From positions 166,374 to 230,373 of the forward strand of contig NZ_FOWQ01000009.1 in NCBI RefSeq assembly GCF_900115505.1: 64,000 nucleotides of DNA. The letters run 5' to 3'. The stretch is from Geodermatophilus dictyosporus. GTDB taxonomy: Bacteria > Actinomycetota > Actinomycetes > Mycobacteriales > Geodermatophilaceae. Positions 16,917 through 28,437 of the stretch are shown piece after piece; position 1 is the stretch's first letter; every line of letters begins with the position of its first letter. The position numbers and the translations under genes are program-made. The notes below the pieces were generated by a model, which did not search any database, was not told where the DNA came from, and saw nothing but the letters and a program-made list of their open reading frames with translations.

Positions 16917-17984
16917 GTGATCGAGAACGCCTTCTACACGCCCGAGGTGCAGGGCGCCTACCAGCTGCACTCGCTGGGCGGCTTCGACCTCGAGGAGGGC
17001 GGGCGCATCCCCGACCTCCGGCTGGCCTACGCCACCTACGGCGAGCTGAACGCGGCCAAGGACAACGCGATCCTGGTCCCCACCTGGTTCAGCGGCACCC
17101 ACGCCACCTGGGAGCAGGTCTACATCGGCCCCGGCCGGGCGCTGGACCCCACGCGCTGGTTCATCGTGGTGGTCAACCAGATCGGCAACGGGCTGTCGAC
17201 CTCGCCGCACAACACCGACGGCGGGATCGCGATGTCGCGCTTCCCGCAGGTCCGCATCGGCGACGACGTCCGCGCCCAGCAGCAGCTCGCCGCGGAGCTG
17301 TTCGGCATCGAGCGGTGGGCGCTGGTGGTCGGCGGCTCGATGGGCGCCCAGCAGACCTACGAGTGGGCGGTCCGCTTCCCCGAGCAGGTGCTGCGCGCCG
17401 CCCCGATCGCCGGCACCGCGCAGAACACCCCGCACGACTTCCTGTTCACCCGCACGCTGATGGACGCGATCACCTCCGACCCCGGGTGGAACGGCGGCGA
17501 GTACCGCTCGCACACCGAGGTCGCCGACGGCCTGCGCCGGCACGCCGACATCTGGGCGGTGCTCGGCCTGTCCACGGAGTTCTGGCGGACCGGGTTCTGG
17601 CGCGGGGTCGAGCTGCCCGACGTCACGTGGTCGACCTTCGAGGAGTTCCAGGAGCGGTTCGTGCAGGCCACCTTCCTCGCCATGGACCCCAACGCCCTGC
17701 TGACCATGGGCTGGAAGTGGCAGCGCGGCGACGTCACCCGGCACACCGACGGCGACCTCGCCGCGGCGCTGGGCCGGATCACCGCGCGGACCTTCGTCAT
17801 GCCGATCGACGAGGACATGTTCTTCCCGCCCCGCGACTGCGCCGTCGAGCAGGCGCTCATCAAGGACAGCGAGCTGCGCGTGCTGCCCTCGATCGCGGGC
17901 CACTTCGGGCTGTTCGGCTTCGAGCCGGCCTACCTGGCCGAGGTGGACCGCAACCTCGGCGAGCTGCTCGACACGGAGGTCTGA
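16917..17984 (+). CDS. MetX-like alpha/beta-fold hydrolase (homoserine acetyltransferase family)
   Basis: The 355-aa protein carries the MetX family layout: GELNAAKDNAILVPTWFSG, WFIVVVNQIGNGLSTSP, the elbow VVGGSMGAQQTYEWA with nucleophile Ser near residue 141, a helical lid, an Asp in VMPIDEDMFFPP and the His in SIAGHFGLFG. True MetX proteins have longer substrate motifs (for example NxxGGxxGSTGP); here the oxyanion loop reads NQIGNGLST, so it is probably an esterase or a transferase with another acyl acceptor. GTG 16917 follows AGAGGAG; an upstream GTG at 16881 lacks such a site. Confidence 0.75.
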   Translation: MIENAFYTPEVQGAYQLHSLGGFDLEEGGRIPDLRLAYATYGELNAAKDNAILVPTWFSGTHATWEQVYIGPGRALDPTRWFIVVVNQIGNGLSTSPHNTDGGIAMSRFPQVRIGDDVRAQQQLAAELFGIERWALVVGGSMGAQQTYEWAVRFPEQVLRAAPIAGTAQNTPHDFLFTRTLMDAITSDPGWNGGEYRSHTEVADGLRRHADIWAVLGLSTEFWRTGFWRGVELPDVTWSTFEEFQERFVQATFLAMDPNALLTMGWKWQRGDVTRHTDGDLAAALGRITARTFVMPIDEDMFFPPRDCAVEQALIKDSELRVLPSIAGHFGLFGFEPAYLAEVDRNLGELLDTEV

Positions 17985-17988
17985 GCCC

Positions 17989-18183
17989 TCAGCTGCCACC
18001 GCCGGGCGGGGCCGGTACCGCCCCGCCCGGCGCGTTCGGCGCCGCGCCCTGGGCCTGCACGTCGTCGGCGTCGGCGGTGCCCACCAGGCCGCTGACGCCC
18101 TCGGTGGTCTCGCCGTCGTGCCGGTCCCGGCCCTTGGTGTCGTCGCTGCGGGGGTGGTCGACGGCGCTCTGTCGCTCTTCCAC
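17989..18183 (-). CDS. Small disordered hypothetical protein, 64 aa
   Basis: The peptide is very hydrophilic and low in complexity: an N-terminal EERQSAVDHPRSDDTKGRDRH stretch (in two runs) and a Gly/Pro/Ala-rich C-terminus APNAPGGAVPAPPGGGS. It has no hydrophobic core and probably stays unfolded. It is convergent with the MetX-like gene, 4 nt apart, and divergent from the NmrA-like gene. Coding is supported only by a plausible start region and family-like looks (short actinobacterial proteins with DDTKGRD motifs). Confidence 0.45.
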   Translation of the reverse strand: MEERQSAVDHPRSDDTKGRDRHDGETTEGVSGLVGTADADDVQAQGAAPNAPGGAVPAPPGGGS

Positions 18184-18295
18184 GGGGTCCTCCGGTGCGG
18201 GTCGGGAACGTCCCCGACGCTCCTACCCGCGGAATGGCCGGCCGTCCCCTCCAGTTGGCCCCCGCGGAGACCCCGCCGCACCCGAGGAGCACCGC

Positions 18296-19153
18296 ATGAC
18301 CACGTACGCCGTCACCGGAGCAACCGGCGGCCTGGGCCGACGCGCCGTCGAGGAGCTGCTCGACCGCGGCGTCCCGGCGGCGGACGTCGTCGCCGTCGTC
18401 CGCCGTCCCGAGGCCGCCGCCGACCTCGCCGCCCGCGGCGTGCAGGTCCGCGAGGGCGACTACTCGCGGCCGGAGACGCTGCCCGCGGCGCTGGCCGGCG
18501 TCACCCGGCTGCTGCTGGTCTCGGGCAACGAGCCCGGCGCGCGGGTGGCCCAGCACCGCGCGGTCGCCGAGGCGGCGGCCGCGGCCGGCGTGCAGCGGCT
18601 CGTCTACACCTCGATCGCGCACGCCGACACCTCGGGCAACCCGCTGGCCGGCGAGCACCGGGGGACCGAGGAGGCGCTGCGCGAGGTCGGCGTCCCGGCG
18701 ACGGTCCTGCGCAACAGCTGGTACGTCGAGAACTACACCGCCCAGCTCGACCGGTACCTGGCCACCGGCGAGATCCTGGGCGCCGCGGGGGAGGGCCGGG
18801 TGTCGGTGGCCCCCCGTGCCGACTACGCCGTCGCGGCCGCGACCGCGCTGCTCGCCGACCAGGAGGGCAGCGGCGTGCTGGAGCTCGGCGGCCCCGGGGT
18901 CACCCTGGCCGAGCTCGCCGCCGCCGTCACCGAGGCCACCGGCACGCCCGTGCGCTACCGCGACCTGCCGGCCGAGGAGCTCACCGCCGCGCTGCAGGAG
19001 GCGGGCCTCGAGGCCGGCACCGCCGGGTTCGTCACCGCCATCGACACCTCCATCGCCCGCGGCGAGCTCGACACCGGCGAGGAGACCCTCACCGCGCTGC
19101 TCGGCCGGCAGGTGACCCCGCTGGTCGACGCGGTCCGCGCCGCGCGGGGCTGA
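18296..19153 (+). CDS. NmrA-like atypical SDR, NAD(P)H-quinone reductase type (QorB-like)
   Basis: The 285-residue protein has an N-terminal GATGGLGRRAVEELL nucleotide loop, RRPEAAADLAARGVQVREGDY (runs split) typical for NmrA/QorB proteins, the YTSIAH strand, and VLRNSWYVENY that marks the QorB/NmrA group. There is no classical Tyr-x3-Lys catalytic pair. Homologues reduce quinones with NADPH or act as redox-sensing NADP binders. ATG 18296 follows GAGGAGC. It is a single-gene unit. Confidence 0.85.
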   Translation: MTTYAVTGATGGLGRRAVEELLDRGVPAADVVAVVRRPEAAADLAARGVQVREGDYSRPETLPAALAGVTRLLLVSGNEPGARVAQHRAVAEAAAAAGVQRLVYTSIAHADTSGNPLAGEHRGTEEALREVGVPATVLRNSWYVENYTAQLDRYLATGEILGAAGEGRVSVAPRADYAVAAATALLADQEGSGVLELGGPGVTLAELAAAVTEATGTPVRYRDLPAEELTAALQEAGLEAGTAGFVTAIDTSIARGELDTGEETLTALLGRQVTPLVDAVRAARG

Positions 19154-19273
19154 CCACCGCCGACGACATCGGCGATCTCGGCACGGGCGGGTAGCCGCCG
19201 GCGGGCCTCCCTTCGAGGGGTGGGGTCCGCCGCCGGGCTCCAGTGCGGCGCTGCCCGTGCCGATCCCGGGAGC

Positions 19274-19450
19274 ATGAACCCCATCGCGTGCCGCGCCGTC
19301 GCGCAGGCCGGACTCGTCGCCGCCACCGCCTCGGCCGATGTCGAGGCCCCCTGGCCGCTGCTGCTCGTGGCCGGCTGGCACACCACCGCCGCCGACCTGG
19401 TGCTCGCCGACGTCCGGCTGGCCGACGACCTGGCCGCGCTGCCGGTCTGA
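19274..19450 (+). CDS. Small hypothetical protein, 58 aa
   Basis: ATG 19274 is preceded by CGGGAG. The sequence MNPIACRAVAQAGLVAATAS, then ADVEAPWPLLLVAGWHTTAA and a short acidic helix, suggests a compact helical peptide with one moderately hydrophobic stretch. No family is recognised. It ends 3 nt before the convergent K+ channel gene. Coding is likely but not certain. Confidence 0.45.
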   Translation: MNPIACRAVAQAGLVAATASADVEAPWPLLLVAGWHTTAADLVLADVRLADDLAALPV

Positions 19451-19453
19451 CAG

Positions 19454-20509
19454 CTAGTGGGCGCGCGCGAAGGCGTGGCCGTCGGGTCCGTGCGAGCGGA
19501 CCACGACCAGCACGTCCTCGCTCTGCAGCGTCCCGATCAGCGGGTCGTCGTAGCGCAGGGTGCGCCCGCCGCGGGTGACCGACAGGACGATGTCGCGCAG
19601 GTCGCGCGGGCCGAGCCCGACCTCCCCGGAGCTGACCGTGCGCTGCGAGATGTCGAGCCCCTGGCCGCCCGTGAGCAGGTCCTCCACGACCGAGACCACC
19701 CGCGGGCTGTCGGTGGACAGGCCCAGCAGCCGGCCCGACGTCGCCGAGGTGGTGATGACCGTGTCGGCGCCGGACTGGCGCAGGAGGCTCGCGTTCTCCT
19801 CCTCGCGGACGCTGGTGGTGATCGGCACGCTCGGGTTGAGCTGGCGCACGGTGAGCGTGATGAGCACCGCGGCGTCGTCCCGGTTGGCCGCCACGATCAC
19901 CGCGCGGGCGCGCTCGACGTGCGCCCGGCGCAGCACGTCGGTGCGCCCGGCGTCGCCGACGATGCCGGTCAGCCCGATGGAGTTGGCCTCGTCCATCGCC
20001 CGCTGGTCGGAGTCGACGACGACGATGTCCTCCAGCCGGGTGCCGGTGGCCCGCAGGGACCGGACGGCGCTGCGGCCCTTGGTGCCGTAGCCGCACACGA
20101 TGACGTGCTGGCGCACGCGGGACCTCCAGCGTCGGATGCGGAACTCCTCGCGCGAGCGCGCGGTGAGCGCCTCGAGCGTGGTCCCGATGAGCACGATCAG
20201 GAACAGCACGCGCAGCGGCGTGATGAACAGGATGTTGACCAGCCGCGCGCCCTCGGTGATCGGCGTGATGTCGCCGTAGCCGGTCGTCGAGAGCGTGACG
20301 GTGGCGTAGTAGACGGCGTCGAGCAGCGAGATGCCGACCTCGTCGCCGTCGCGGTAGGAGTCGCGGTCGAGCCAGACGATGAGGACCGTCAGCGCCAGGA
20401 AGAAGCTCGCGAAGGCCACCCGGCGCCACACCTGGCGGGTCGGCGACTCCTCCACGTGGGCGAGCTGGACCCCGGTGTGCGGGTCGTCCGCCGCCTGTCC
20501 GCTCATCAC
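19454..20509 (-). CDS. Two-helix potassium channel with RCK (TrkA-N) domain
   Basis: MthK-like architecture in 351 aa: a short N-terminus, TM1 at about 30-48, a pore loop with the K+ selectivity filter TTGYGD near residues 75-80, TM2 at about 88-110, then a cytosolic RCK domain beginning VIVCGYGTKGRSAVRSL with the GxGxxG nucleotide site. It continues to a C-terminal TrkA-C-like part ending SEDVLVVVRSHGPDG. It forms tetrameric channels gated by ligands at the RCK ring. The second Met (20506) is an equally good start. Confidence 0.93.
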   Translation of the reverse strand: MMSGQAADDPHTGVQLAHVEESPTRQVWRRVAFASFFLALTVLIVWLDRDSYRDGDEVGISLLDAVYYATVTLSTTGYGDITPITEGARLVNILFITPLRVLFLIVLIGTTLEALTARSREEFRIRRWRSRVRQHVIVCGYGTKGRSAVRSLRATGTRLEDIVVVDSDQRAMDEANSIGLTGIVGDAGRTDVLRRAHVERARAVIVAANRDDAAVLITLTVRQLNPSVPITTSVREEENASLLRQSGADTVITTSATSGRLLGLSTDSPRVVSVVEDLLTGGQGLDISQRTVSSGEVGLGPRDLRDIVLSVTRGGRTLRYDDPLIGTLQSEDVLVVVRSHGPDGHAFARAH

Positions 20510-20533
20510 GTCAGCGGACGATAGCGAGCGGGC

Positions 20534-20565
20534 GCGGTGCGCACCGGGATGCCGGTGCGCACCGC
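20534..20565 (-). terminator. Terminator between the acyl-CoA ligase and the K+ channel gene
   Basis: A 14-bp perfect stem GCGGTGCGCACCGG/CCGGTGCGCACCGC with tetraloop lies 11 nt beyond the ligase stop codon and 24 nt before the channel start, so it should separate the two minus-strand transcripts. Confidence 0.75.
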
Positions 20566-20576
20566 CCTCGAACGGG

Positions 20577-22319
<1,743 letters not shown>

Positions 22320-22424
22320 GCGGGTCCTTCCGTCCGGGGCCGTTCCACGACAGCGTGGCCCAGCCCACAGCGCCTGTCGAGCACCCTCCGGTGCCGGGCG
22401 ACCGCGGCTTGCGACCATGGCCGG

Positions 22425-23276
22425 GTGAGCGACCAGCGCAGTGCCCTCGTCCTCGGCGGCGGCGGCATCACCGGCATCGCGTGGGAGATCGGCCTGCTGA
22501 CGGGCCTGGCCGAGGCCGGTGTCGACCTGACCGGCGCCGACCTCGTCGTCGGCACCTCGGCCGGCAGCGTCGTCGGCGCCCAGGTGACCAGCGGCGCGGA
22601 GCTCGGGGAGCTGTACCGCCGCCAGCTCGAGCCCCCGTCGTCGGAGCGCGCGGCCCGGATGGGGCGGGGGGCGCTGGCCGCCTTCGCCTGGGCGGTGCTG
22701 CGCAGCCGCGGCAGCGACACCGCGTTCCGCCGGCGGATGGGGGCGCTGGCGCTCCGGGCCGAGGCCGCCGGCGTGACCCCGCCGGAGCAGGAGCGGCTCG
22801 ACGTCATCGGCTCCCGCCTGGTGTCGCGGGAGTGGCCCGGGCGGGCGCTCACCGTCACCGCCGTCGACGCCGCCACCGGGGAGTTCCGCACCTTCGACCG
22901 CTACTCCGGCGTGCCGCTCGTGCACGCGGTCGCGGCCAGCTGCGCCGTCCCCGGCGTCTACCCGCCGGTGACCATCGACGGCCGCCGCTACGTCGACGGC
23001 GGGATGCGCTCGGCGGCCAACGCCGACCTCGCCTCCGGGTACGAGCGGGTCGTCGTGCTGGCGCCGATCGCGCGCGGCGCGGGCCCCATGGCCAGCGTCG
23101 ACGCCCAGGTCAGCGGCATGGTGGCGCGGGTCGCCGTCGTCTCGCCCGACCCGGCCGCCCGCCGGGCCATCGGCCGCAACGTGCTCGACCCGGCGGCCCG
23201 CCGGCCCTCGGCCGAGGCCGGCCGCGCGCAGGCGTCGACGGTGGCCGGGGAGGTCGCCGCCGCCTGGTCCGGCTGA
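22425..23276 (+). CDS. Patatin-like phospholipase
   Basis: The serine-aspartate lipase fold is clear in 283 aa: the oxyanion loop LGGGGITGIAWEIG (residues 9-22), nucleophile elbow GTSAGS with Ser45, and catalytic Asp in YVDGGMRSAAN near residue 190. There is no signal peptide, so it acts in the cytosol or on the inner membrane face. The start is GTG 22425; the ATG seven bases upstream is out of frame. It shares a 105-nt divergent promoter region with the acyl-CoA ligase, a natural pairing for lipid turnover. Confidence 0.9.
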   Translation: MSDQRSALVLGGGGITGIAWEIGLLTGLAEAGVDLTGADLVVGTSAGSVVGAQVTSGAELGELYRRQLEPPSSERAARMGRGALAAFAWAVLRSRGSDTAFRRRMGALALRAEAAGVTPPEQERLDVIGSRLVSREWPGRALTVTAVDAATGEFRTFDRYSGVPLVHAVAASCAVPGVYPPVTIDGRRYVDGGMRSAANADLASGYERVVVLAPIARGAGPMASVDAQVSGMVARVAVVSPDPAARRAIGRNVLDPAARRPSAEAGRAQASTVAGEVAAAWSG

Positions 23277-23396
23277 GCGGCCGCCGGAGGGGGACCACCG
23301 GCCGTCCGGTCGCGGCTCCGGTCGCGGCTCCGTCGCCGGGCTGGGATCGTCCGGGCCGGCGGCGACGTCGCCGTCCGAGCCCGGGGGAGCGCACCC

Positions 23397-24536
23397 ATGT
23401 CACGTGCCCACCGCCGGACCGCAGCGCTGAGCGCCGCGGTCCTCGCCGTCCCGCTGTTCCTGACCGGCCCGGCCACCGCCGCCCCGCCGCAGGCGGCCGG
23501 GCCCGAGGCGGAGGAGCTGCTGGTCATCGGGCACCGCGGCGCCTCGGGCTACCGGCCCGAGCACACGCTGGCCTCCTACGAGCTGGCCGCCCGGATGGGT
23601 GCGGACCACGTCGAGCCCGACGTGGTGAGCACGTCGGACGGCGTGCTGGTCACCCGCCACGAGAACGAGATCTCCGGGACGACGGACGTCGCCGAGCGCC
23701 CCGAGTTCGCCGACCGGCGCACCACGAAGACGATCGACGGCACCGAGCTGACCGGCTGGTTCACCGAGGACTTCACCCTCGCCGAGCTGCGGACGCTGCG
23801 GGCGGTCGAGCGGCTCCCCGAGCTCCGCGAGGAGAACCGGCTGTACGACGGGCTGTACCAGGTGCCCACCCTCCAGGAGGTGCTCGAGCTGCGCGAGGAG
23901 CTCAGCCGAGAGCTGGACCGGGAGATCGGCGTCTACATCGAGACCAAGCACCCGACGTACTTCGACGCCATCGGGCTGTCGCTGGAGGAGCCGCTGCTGG
24001 CCGCGCTCGACGAGGCCGGGCTCGACCGTGACCGCTCGCCGGTGTTCGTCCAGTCCTTCGAGACGGCGAACCTGCGCGAGCTCGACGAGGTCGCCGACGT
24101 GGCGCTGGTGCAGCTGATGTCGAACACCGGCGCGCCCGCTGACCTGGTCGCGGCGGGTGACCCGCGGACCTACGCCGACCTGGCCACCGCCGAGGGGCTG
24201 GCCGGCATCGGCGAGTACGCCGACGGGGTGGGCCCGGACAAGAACCTGGTCATCCCGCGGGAGGCCGACGGCACGCTGGGCGAGCCGACGTCCTTCGTGG
24301 CCGACGCGCACGCCGCGGACCTGCTCGTGCACCCGTACACCTTCCGCAACGAGAACGAGTTCCTCCCCGTCGAGCTGCGCGACCCGGGCGAGGAACCCGG
24401 CGACTACGGCCGGGCGATCGAGGAGCAGCTGGTGTTCTGGGAGACCGGCATCGACGGGATCTTCACCGACAACCCCGACACCGGCGTCGTCTCCCGCGAC
24501 CTGTTCCTGCAGGGGGAGGACCAGGCGGCCGCCTGA
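23397..24536 (+). CDS. Secreted glycerophosphodiester phosphodiesterase
   Basis: A Sec signal peptide (about residues 1-29, cleavage near ATAA) precedes a GDPD TIM barrel. The catalytic motif IGHRGASGYRPEHT (His46 and Arg47) is followed by VEPDVVSTSDGVLVTRHENE with the metal acids, IETKHPTY, and a late GIDGIFTDNPDTG. Like secreted GlpQ, it should split glycerophosphodiesters into glycerol-3-phosphate and alcohol outside the membrane, allowing phosphate or glycerol scavenging. The length (379 aa) fits GlpQ-type enzymes. It is monocistronic and followed by a hairpin. Confidence 0.92.
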   Translation: MSRAHRRTAALSAAVLAVPLFLTGPATAAPPQAAGPEAEELLVIGHRGASGYRPEHTLASYELAARMGADHVEPDVVSTSDGVLVTRHENEISGTTDVAERPEFADRRTTKTIDGTELTGWFTEDFTLAELRTLRAVERLPELREENRLYDGLYQVPTLQEVLELREELSRELDREIGVYIETKHPTYFDAIGLSLEEPLLAALDEAGLDRDRSPVFVQSFETANLRELDEVADVALVQLMSNTGAPADLVAAGDPRTYADLATAEGLAGIGEYADGVGPDKNLVIPREADGTLGEPTSFVADAHAADLLVHPYTFRNENEFLPVELRDPGEEPGDYGRAIEEQLVFWETGIDGIFTDNPDTGVVSRDLFLQGEDQAAA

Positions 24537-24549
24537 GCGCCCTCCCTCG

Positions 24550-24615
24550 CCGGTGACCACGGCGCCGTGACCACGTCCTGAGCCCTCGGGCTGGTCGCGG
24601 CGCCGTGGTCACCGG
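24550..24615 (+). terminator. Long terminator hairpin after the GDPD gene
   Basis: An 18-bp perfect stem pairs 24550-24567 (CCGGTGACCACGGCGCCG) with 24598-24615. The 30-nt loop can pair further (GACCA with TGGTC), giving a long composite hairpin starting 13 nt after the stop. Confidence 0.8.
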
Positions 24616-24650
24616 GAAGAGCGCGCAGGGGACGGGGTGTTGGAGCGGAC

Positions 24651-25364
24651 GTGAAGGTCGAGATCTGGTCCGACGTCGTCTGTCCCTGGTGCCACATCGG
24701 CAAGCGCCGCTTCGAGGCCGCGCTGGCCCGCTTCCCGCACCGGGACGCCGTCGAGGTGGAGTGGAGGGCCTTCGAGCTCGACCCGGGCGCGCCCTCGGCC
24801 GCCGCCGGCGAGCCGGTGACGCCGACGGAGTACGCCGAGCGGCTGGCCCGCAAGTACGGCACGTCGGTGCCCGCCGCGCAGCAGATGACCGACTCCATGA
24901 CCCAGCAGGCCGCCGCCGAGGGGCTGGACTTCCGCTTCGACCGCGCGGTGCGGGCCAACACCCTCGACGCCCACCAGGTCCTCCACCTGGCGGCCGAGCG
25001 CGGGGTGCAGGACGCGGTCAAGGAGCGGCTGCTGACCGCCTACTTCGGCGAGGGCGAGGCCGTGGGCGACCGCGAGACCCTCGTCCGGCTGGCCGCCGAG
25101 GCGGGGCTGGACGCCGACGAGGTGCGCGCGGCGCTGGCCGACCAGCGGTACGCGGGCGCGGTGCGGGCCGACGAGGCCGAGGCGCAGGCCCTGGGCATCA
25201 GCGGCGTGCCGTTCTTCGTCGTCGACCGGAGGTACGGCGTCAACGGCGCACAGTCCGCCGACGCGCTGCTGCAGGTGCTCGAGCGCGCCTGGGCCGAGCG
25301 CACGCCGCTCGTCCCCGTGATCAGCGGCGGCGAGGTCTGCGGCCCCGACGGCTGTTCGGTCTGA
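24651..25364 (+). CDS. DsbA family oxidoreductase (FrnE/2-hydroxychromene-2-carboxylate isomerase-like)
   Basis: The thioredoxin-fold protein of 237 aa has the active site CPWC at residues 11-14 (DVVCPWCHIGKRRFE), a helical insertion, and the cis-Pro loop ISGVPFFVVDRRYGVNGAQ. It has no signal peptide, so it works in the cytosol like FrnE, which links to oxidative stress and disulfide exchange. A second Cys pair at the very end (CGPDGCSV) also occurs in FrnE proteins, where it can form a disulfide. The start is GTG 24651. Confidence 0.9.
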   Translation: MKVEIWSDVVCPWCHIGKRRFEAALARFPHRDAVEVEWRAFELDPGAPSAAAGEPVTPTEYAERLARKYGTSVPAAQQMTDSMTQQAAAEGLDFRFDRAVRANTLDAHQVLHLAAERGVQDAVKERLLTAYFGEGEAVGDRETLVRLAAEAGLDADEVRAALADQRYAGAVRADEAEAQALGISGVPFFVVDRRYGVNGAQSADALLQVLERAWAERTPLVPVISGGEVCGPDGCSV

Positions 25365-25372
25365 CCGGACGC

Positions 25373-25768
25373 CTAGGACAGGTGTCGCCGTTCGCACCGT
25401 GGGCCGGGGGCGGTCGCGAGTCCCCGGTCGGCGGTGAGGAGCGCACACCCCAGCCTCTCGGCGAGGGCGGCACAGGTGGCGTCGCAGGCGGTCAGGTTCG
25501 ACCGCAGCTGCCAGATCCGGGGGAGCAGCGAGGTGTGCGGGTACCGCTCGATCCCCAGGAGCACCAGGTCGTCGACGGCCTCGGCGGCTCGATCGGCCCC
25601 GACGGCCCCGGTGGCGGTGAGCCTGCGCAGTCCTGAGGCGACCTCGACGTCGACCAGCGCCGGTGCGTGCAGGTCGTCGGCCCGCACGAGGTCGTGGAGC
25701 TCGGCGGCGCGTCCACCGGTCTGCAGGAGCAGGCGCAGGACCACGGAGGCGTCGAGGACGACGGACAC
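25373..25768 (-). CDS. vapC: VapC-type PIN-domain toxin
   Basis: The 131-aa PIN domain has the expected acidic residues: Asp6 in VVLDASVV, the acidic VDVEVASGLRR near residue 40, Asp in NLTACDATCAALAERL, and Asp in LLTADRGLA. PIN toxins of this kind cut specific RNAs, usually tRNA or rRNA. It lies one base behind the vapB stop on the same strand, in the normal antitoxin-toxin order. Both genes are intact. Confidence 0.9.
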   Translation of the reverse strand: MSVVLDASVVLRLLLQTGGRAAELHDLVRADDLHAPALVDVEVASGLRRLTATGAVGADRAAEAVDDLVLLGIERYPHTSLLPRIWQLRSNLTACDATCAALAERLGCALLTADRGLATAPGPRCERRHLS

Positions 25769-25769
25769 C

Positions 25770-26003
25770 TCAGCGCACGCCGCGTTCGGCGTGCACGGCC
25801 GCGACGATCTGCTCGGAGTCGACGGGGACGTCGGCGCGTGCCGTCACGCGCGAGAGGAACTCCTCCGCGGTCGGTCGCCGGGCCAGCCCGCTGACCTCCC
25901 TCCGGAGGTACTCGGACAGCGACAGCCCAGCGCGGGCTGCGCGTACCCGCAGGACCTCGTGGACGTCGTCCGGGACGTCCCGGACCTGGATCGTCCTGGC
26001 CAT
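25770..26003 (-). CDS. vapB: VapB-type antitoxin
   Basis: The 77-aa protein starts with a ribbon-helix-helix DNA-binding segment (TIQVRDVPDDVHEVLRVRAA, then AGLSLSEYLRREV). It ends in an acidic-hydrophobic tail LSRVTARADVPVDSEQIVAA that would block the VapC active site. Such pairs autorepress their own promoter, here in the 46 nt upstream (26004-26049), which also separates it from the acyl-CoA ligase gene that ends there. Confidence 0.88.
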   Translation of the reverse strand: MARTIQVRDVPDDVHEVLRVRAARAGLSLSEYLRREVSGLARRPTAEEFLSRVTARADVPVDSEQIVAAVHAERGVR

Positions 26004-26049
26004 GCAGGCGCTCTACGTGCAGTGCATGAAGTCTGCACCCACCGACGCG

Positions 26050-27615
<1,566 letters not shown>

Positions 27616-27671
27616 GGGGGCCTCCTCGGTCGGTGTGACCCGCGTCATGCTGTCGGGGGGGCCGAGGGCGG

Positions 27672-28331
27672 TCAAGCCTGACCGTTGCCGCCCTCCCCGG
27701 CGACCAGGAGCCGGGCGGCGAGGCCCTTCCACAGCGCCAGGTGCGGGTCGGTGGCCGCCGGGCGCTCGGCGAAGGCGTACACGCAGGCGACACCGCGCAT
27801 GCTGGTGAACAGCAGCTCGCAGACCTCCGCGTAGCGCGGTGCGGCCGCGACCTCCGGACCCCAGATGCCGTCGGCCACCCGCCGGATCGCCGCGCGCAGC
27901 CGCCGCTCCTCGGTCCGCAGGGCCGCCCGCAGCCCCGGGTCGGTGCGCGCCGCCGTCCACAGCTCCATCGCCGCCCAGAACGGCGGCTCCTGGAACGTCG
28001 CCCACAGGAGGTCGATCGCCCGGTCGACCCGCTCGGGGCCGGCGGGCTGGTCGGCCATCACGGCCGCGGCCCGCGCCTCCACCTCGGCCAGCAGCGTGGT
28101 CGACAGGTGCCCGGCCGCGGCGACGAGCAGCTCGGCGCGGGAGGGGAAGTGGTGCAGCAGCCGGCCGCGGGACACCCCGGCCCGGGCCTGGACGGCGAGG
28201 GTGGAGGCGCCGGCGTAGCCGTCCTCGACCAGGCAGGCCACGGCGGCGTCGAGGATCAGCGCCCGGCTGCCCGCCGTGCGCGCCGAGCGGGTGCGCAGCG
28301 GCGCGCCGGCCGGGACGGGATCGGCGGTCAC
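27672..28331 (-). CDS. TetR family transcriptional regulator
   Basis: The helix-turn-helix domain covers about residues 20-68 (SRALILDAAVACLVEDGYAG, then STLAVQARAGVSRGRLLHHF, the classic TetR signature). The ligand domain follows to residue 219. The start is GTG 28331. It sits between the acyl-CoA synthetase on its own strand and an acyl-CoA dehydrogenase/hydratase set on the other, so acyl-CoA is a likely inducer. A candidate operator is at 28388-28401. Confidence 0.9.
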   Translation of the reverse strand: MTADPVPAGAPLRTRSARTAGSRALILDAAVACLVEDGYAGASTLAVQARAGVSRGRLLHHFPSRAELLVAAAGHLSTTLLAEVEARAAAVMADQPAGPERVDRAIDLLWATFQEPPFWAAMELWTAARTDPGLRAALRTEERRLRAAIRRVADGIWGPEVAAAPRYAEVCELLFTSMRGVACVYAFAERPAATDPHLALWKGLAARLLVAGEGGNGQA

Positions 28332-28387
28332 CCGCGGCAGGGTAAGCCCCGGCGGGGCCCGCGAACAGTCACCGTTGACCGTGCAGG

Positions 28388-28401
28388 GTGACCGCTGTCA
28401 C
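28388..28401. promoter_or_regulatory. Candidate TetR operator
   Basis: The inverted repeat GTGAC-CGCT-GTCAC lies in the 106-nt divergent region between the TetR gene and the acyl-CoA dehydrogenase. A related half-site set ACAGTCACC starts about 30 nt to the left, so an extended or double operator is possible. Assignment is by position and symmetry only. Confidence 0.4.
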
Positions 28402-28437
28402 GCTGCGGCCCGACCGCTCGACGACGGAAGGCGCCCC

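Noticed and set aside
19154..19273. Additional copy of the 70-bp repeat at the CCTCCCTTCGAGGGGTGGGG stretch
   Set aside because: It has a short inverted repeat but lacks the GGACCACCC and GGCCGTTCCAGCAC ends shared by the two true copies.
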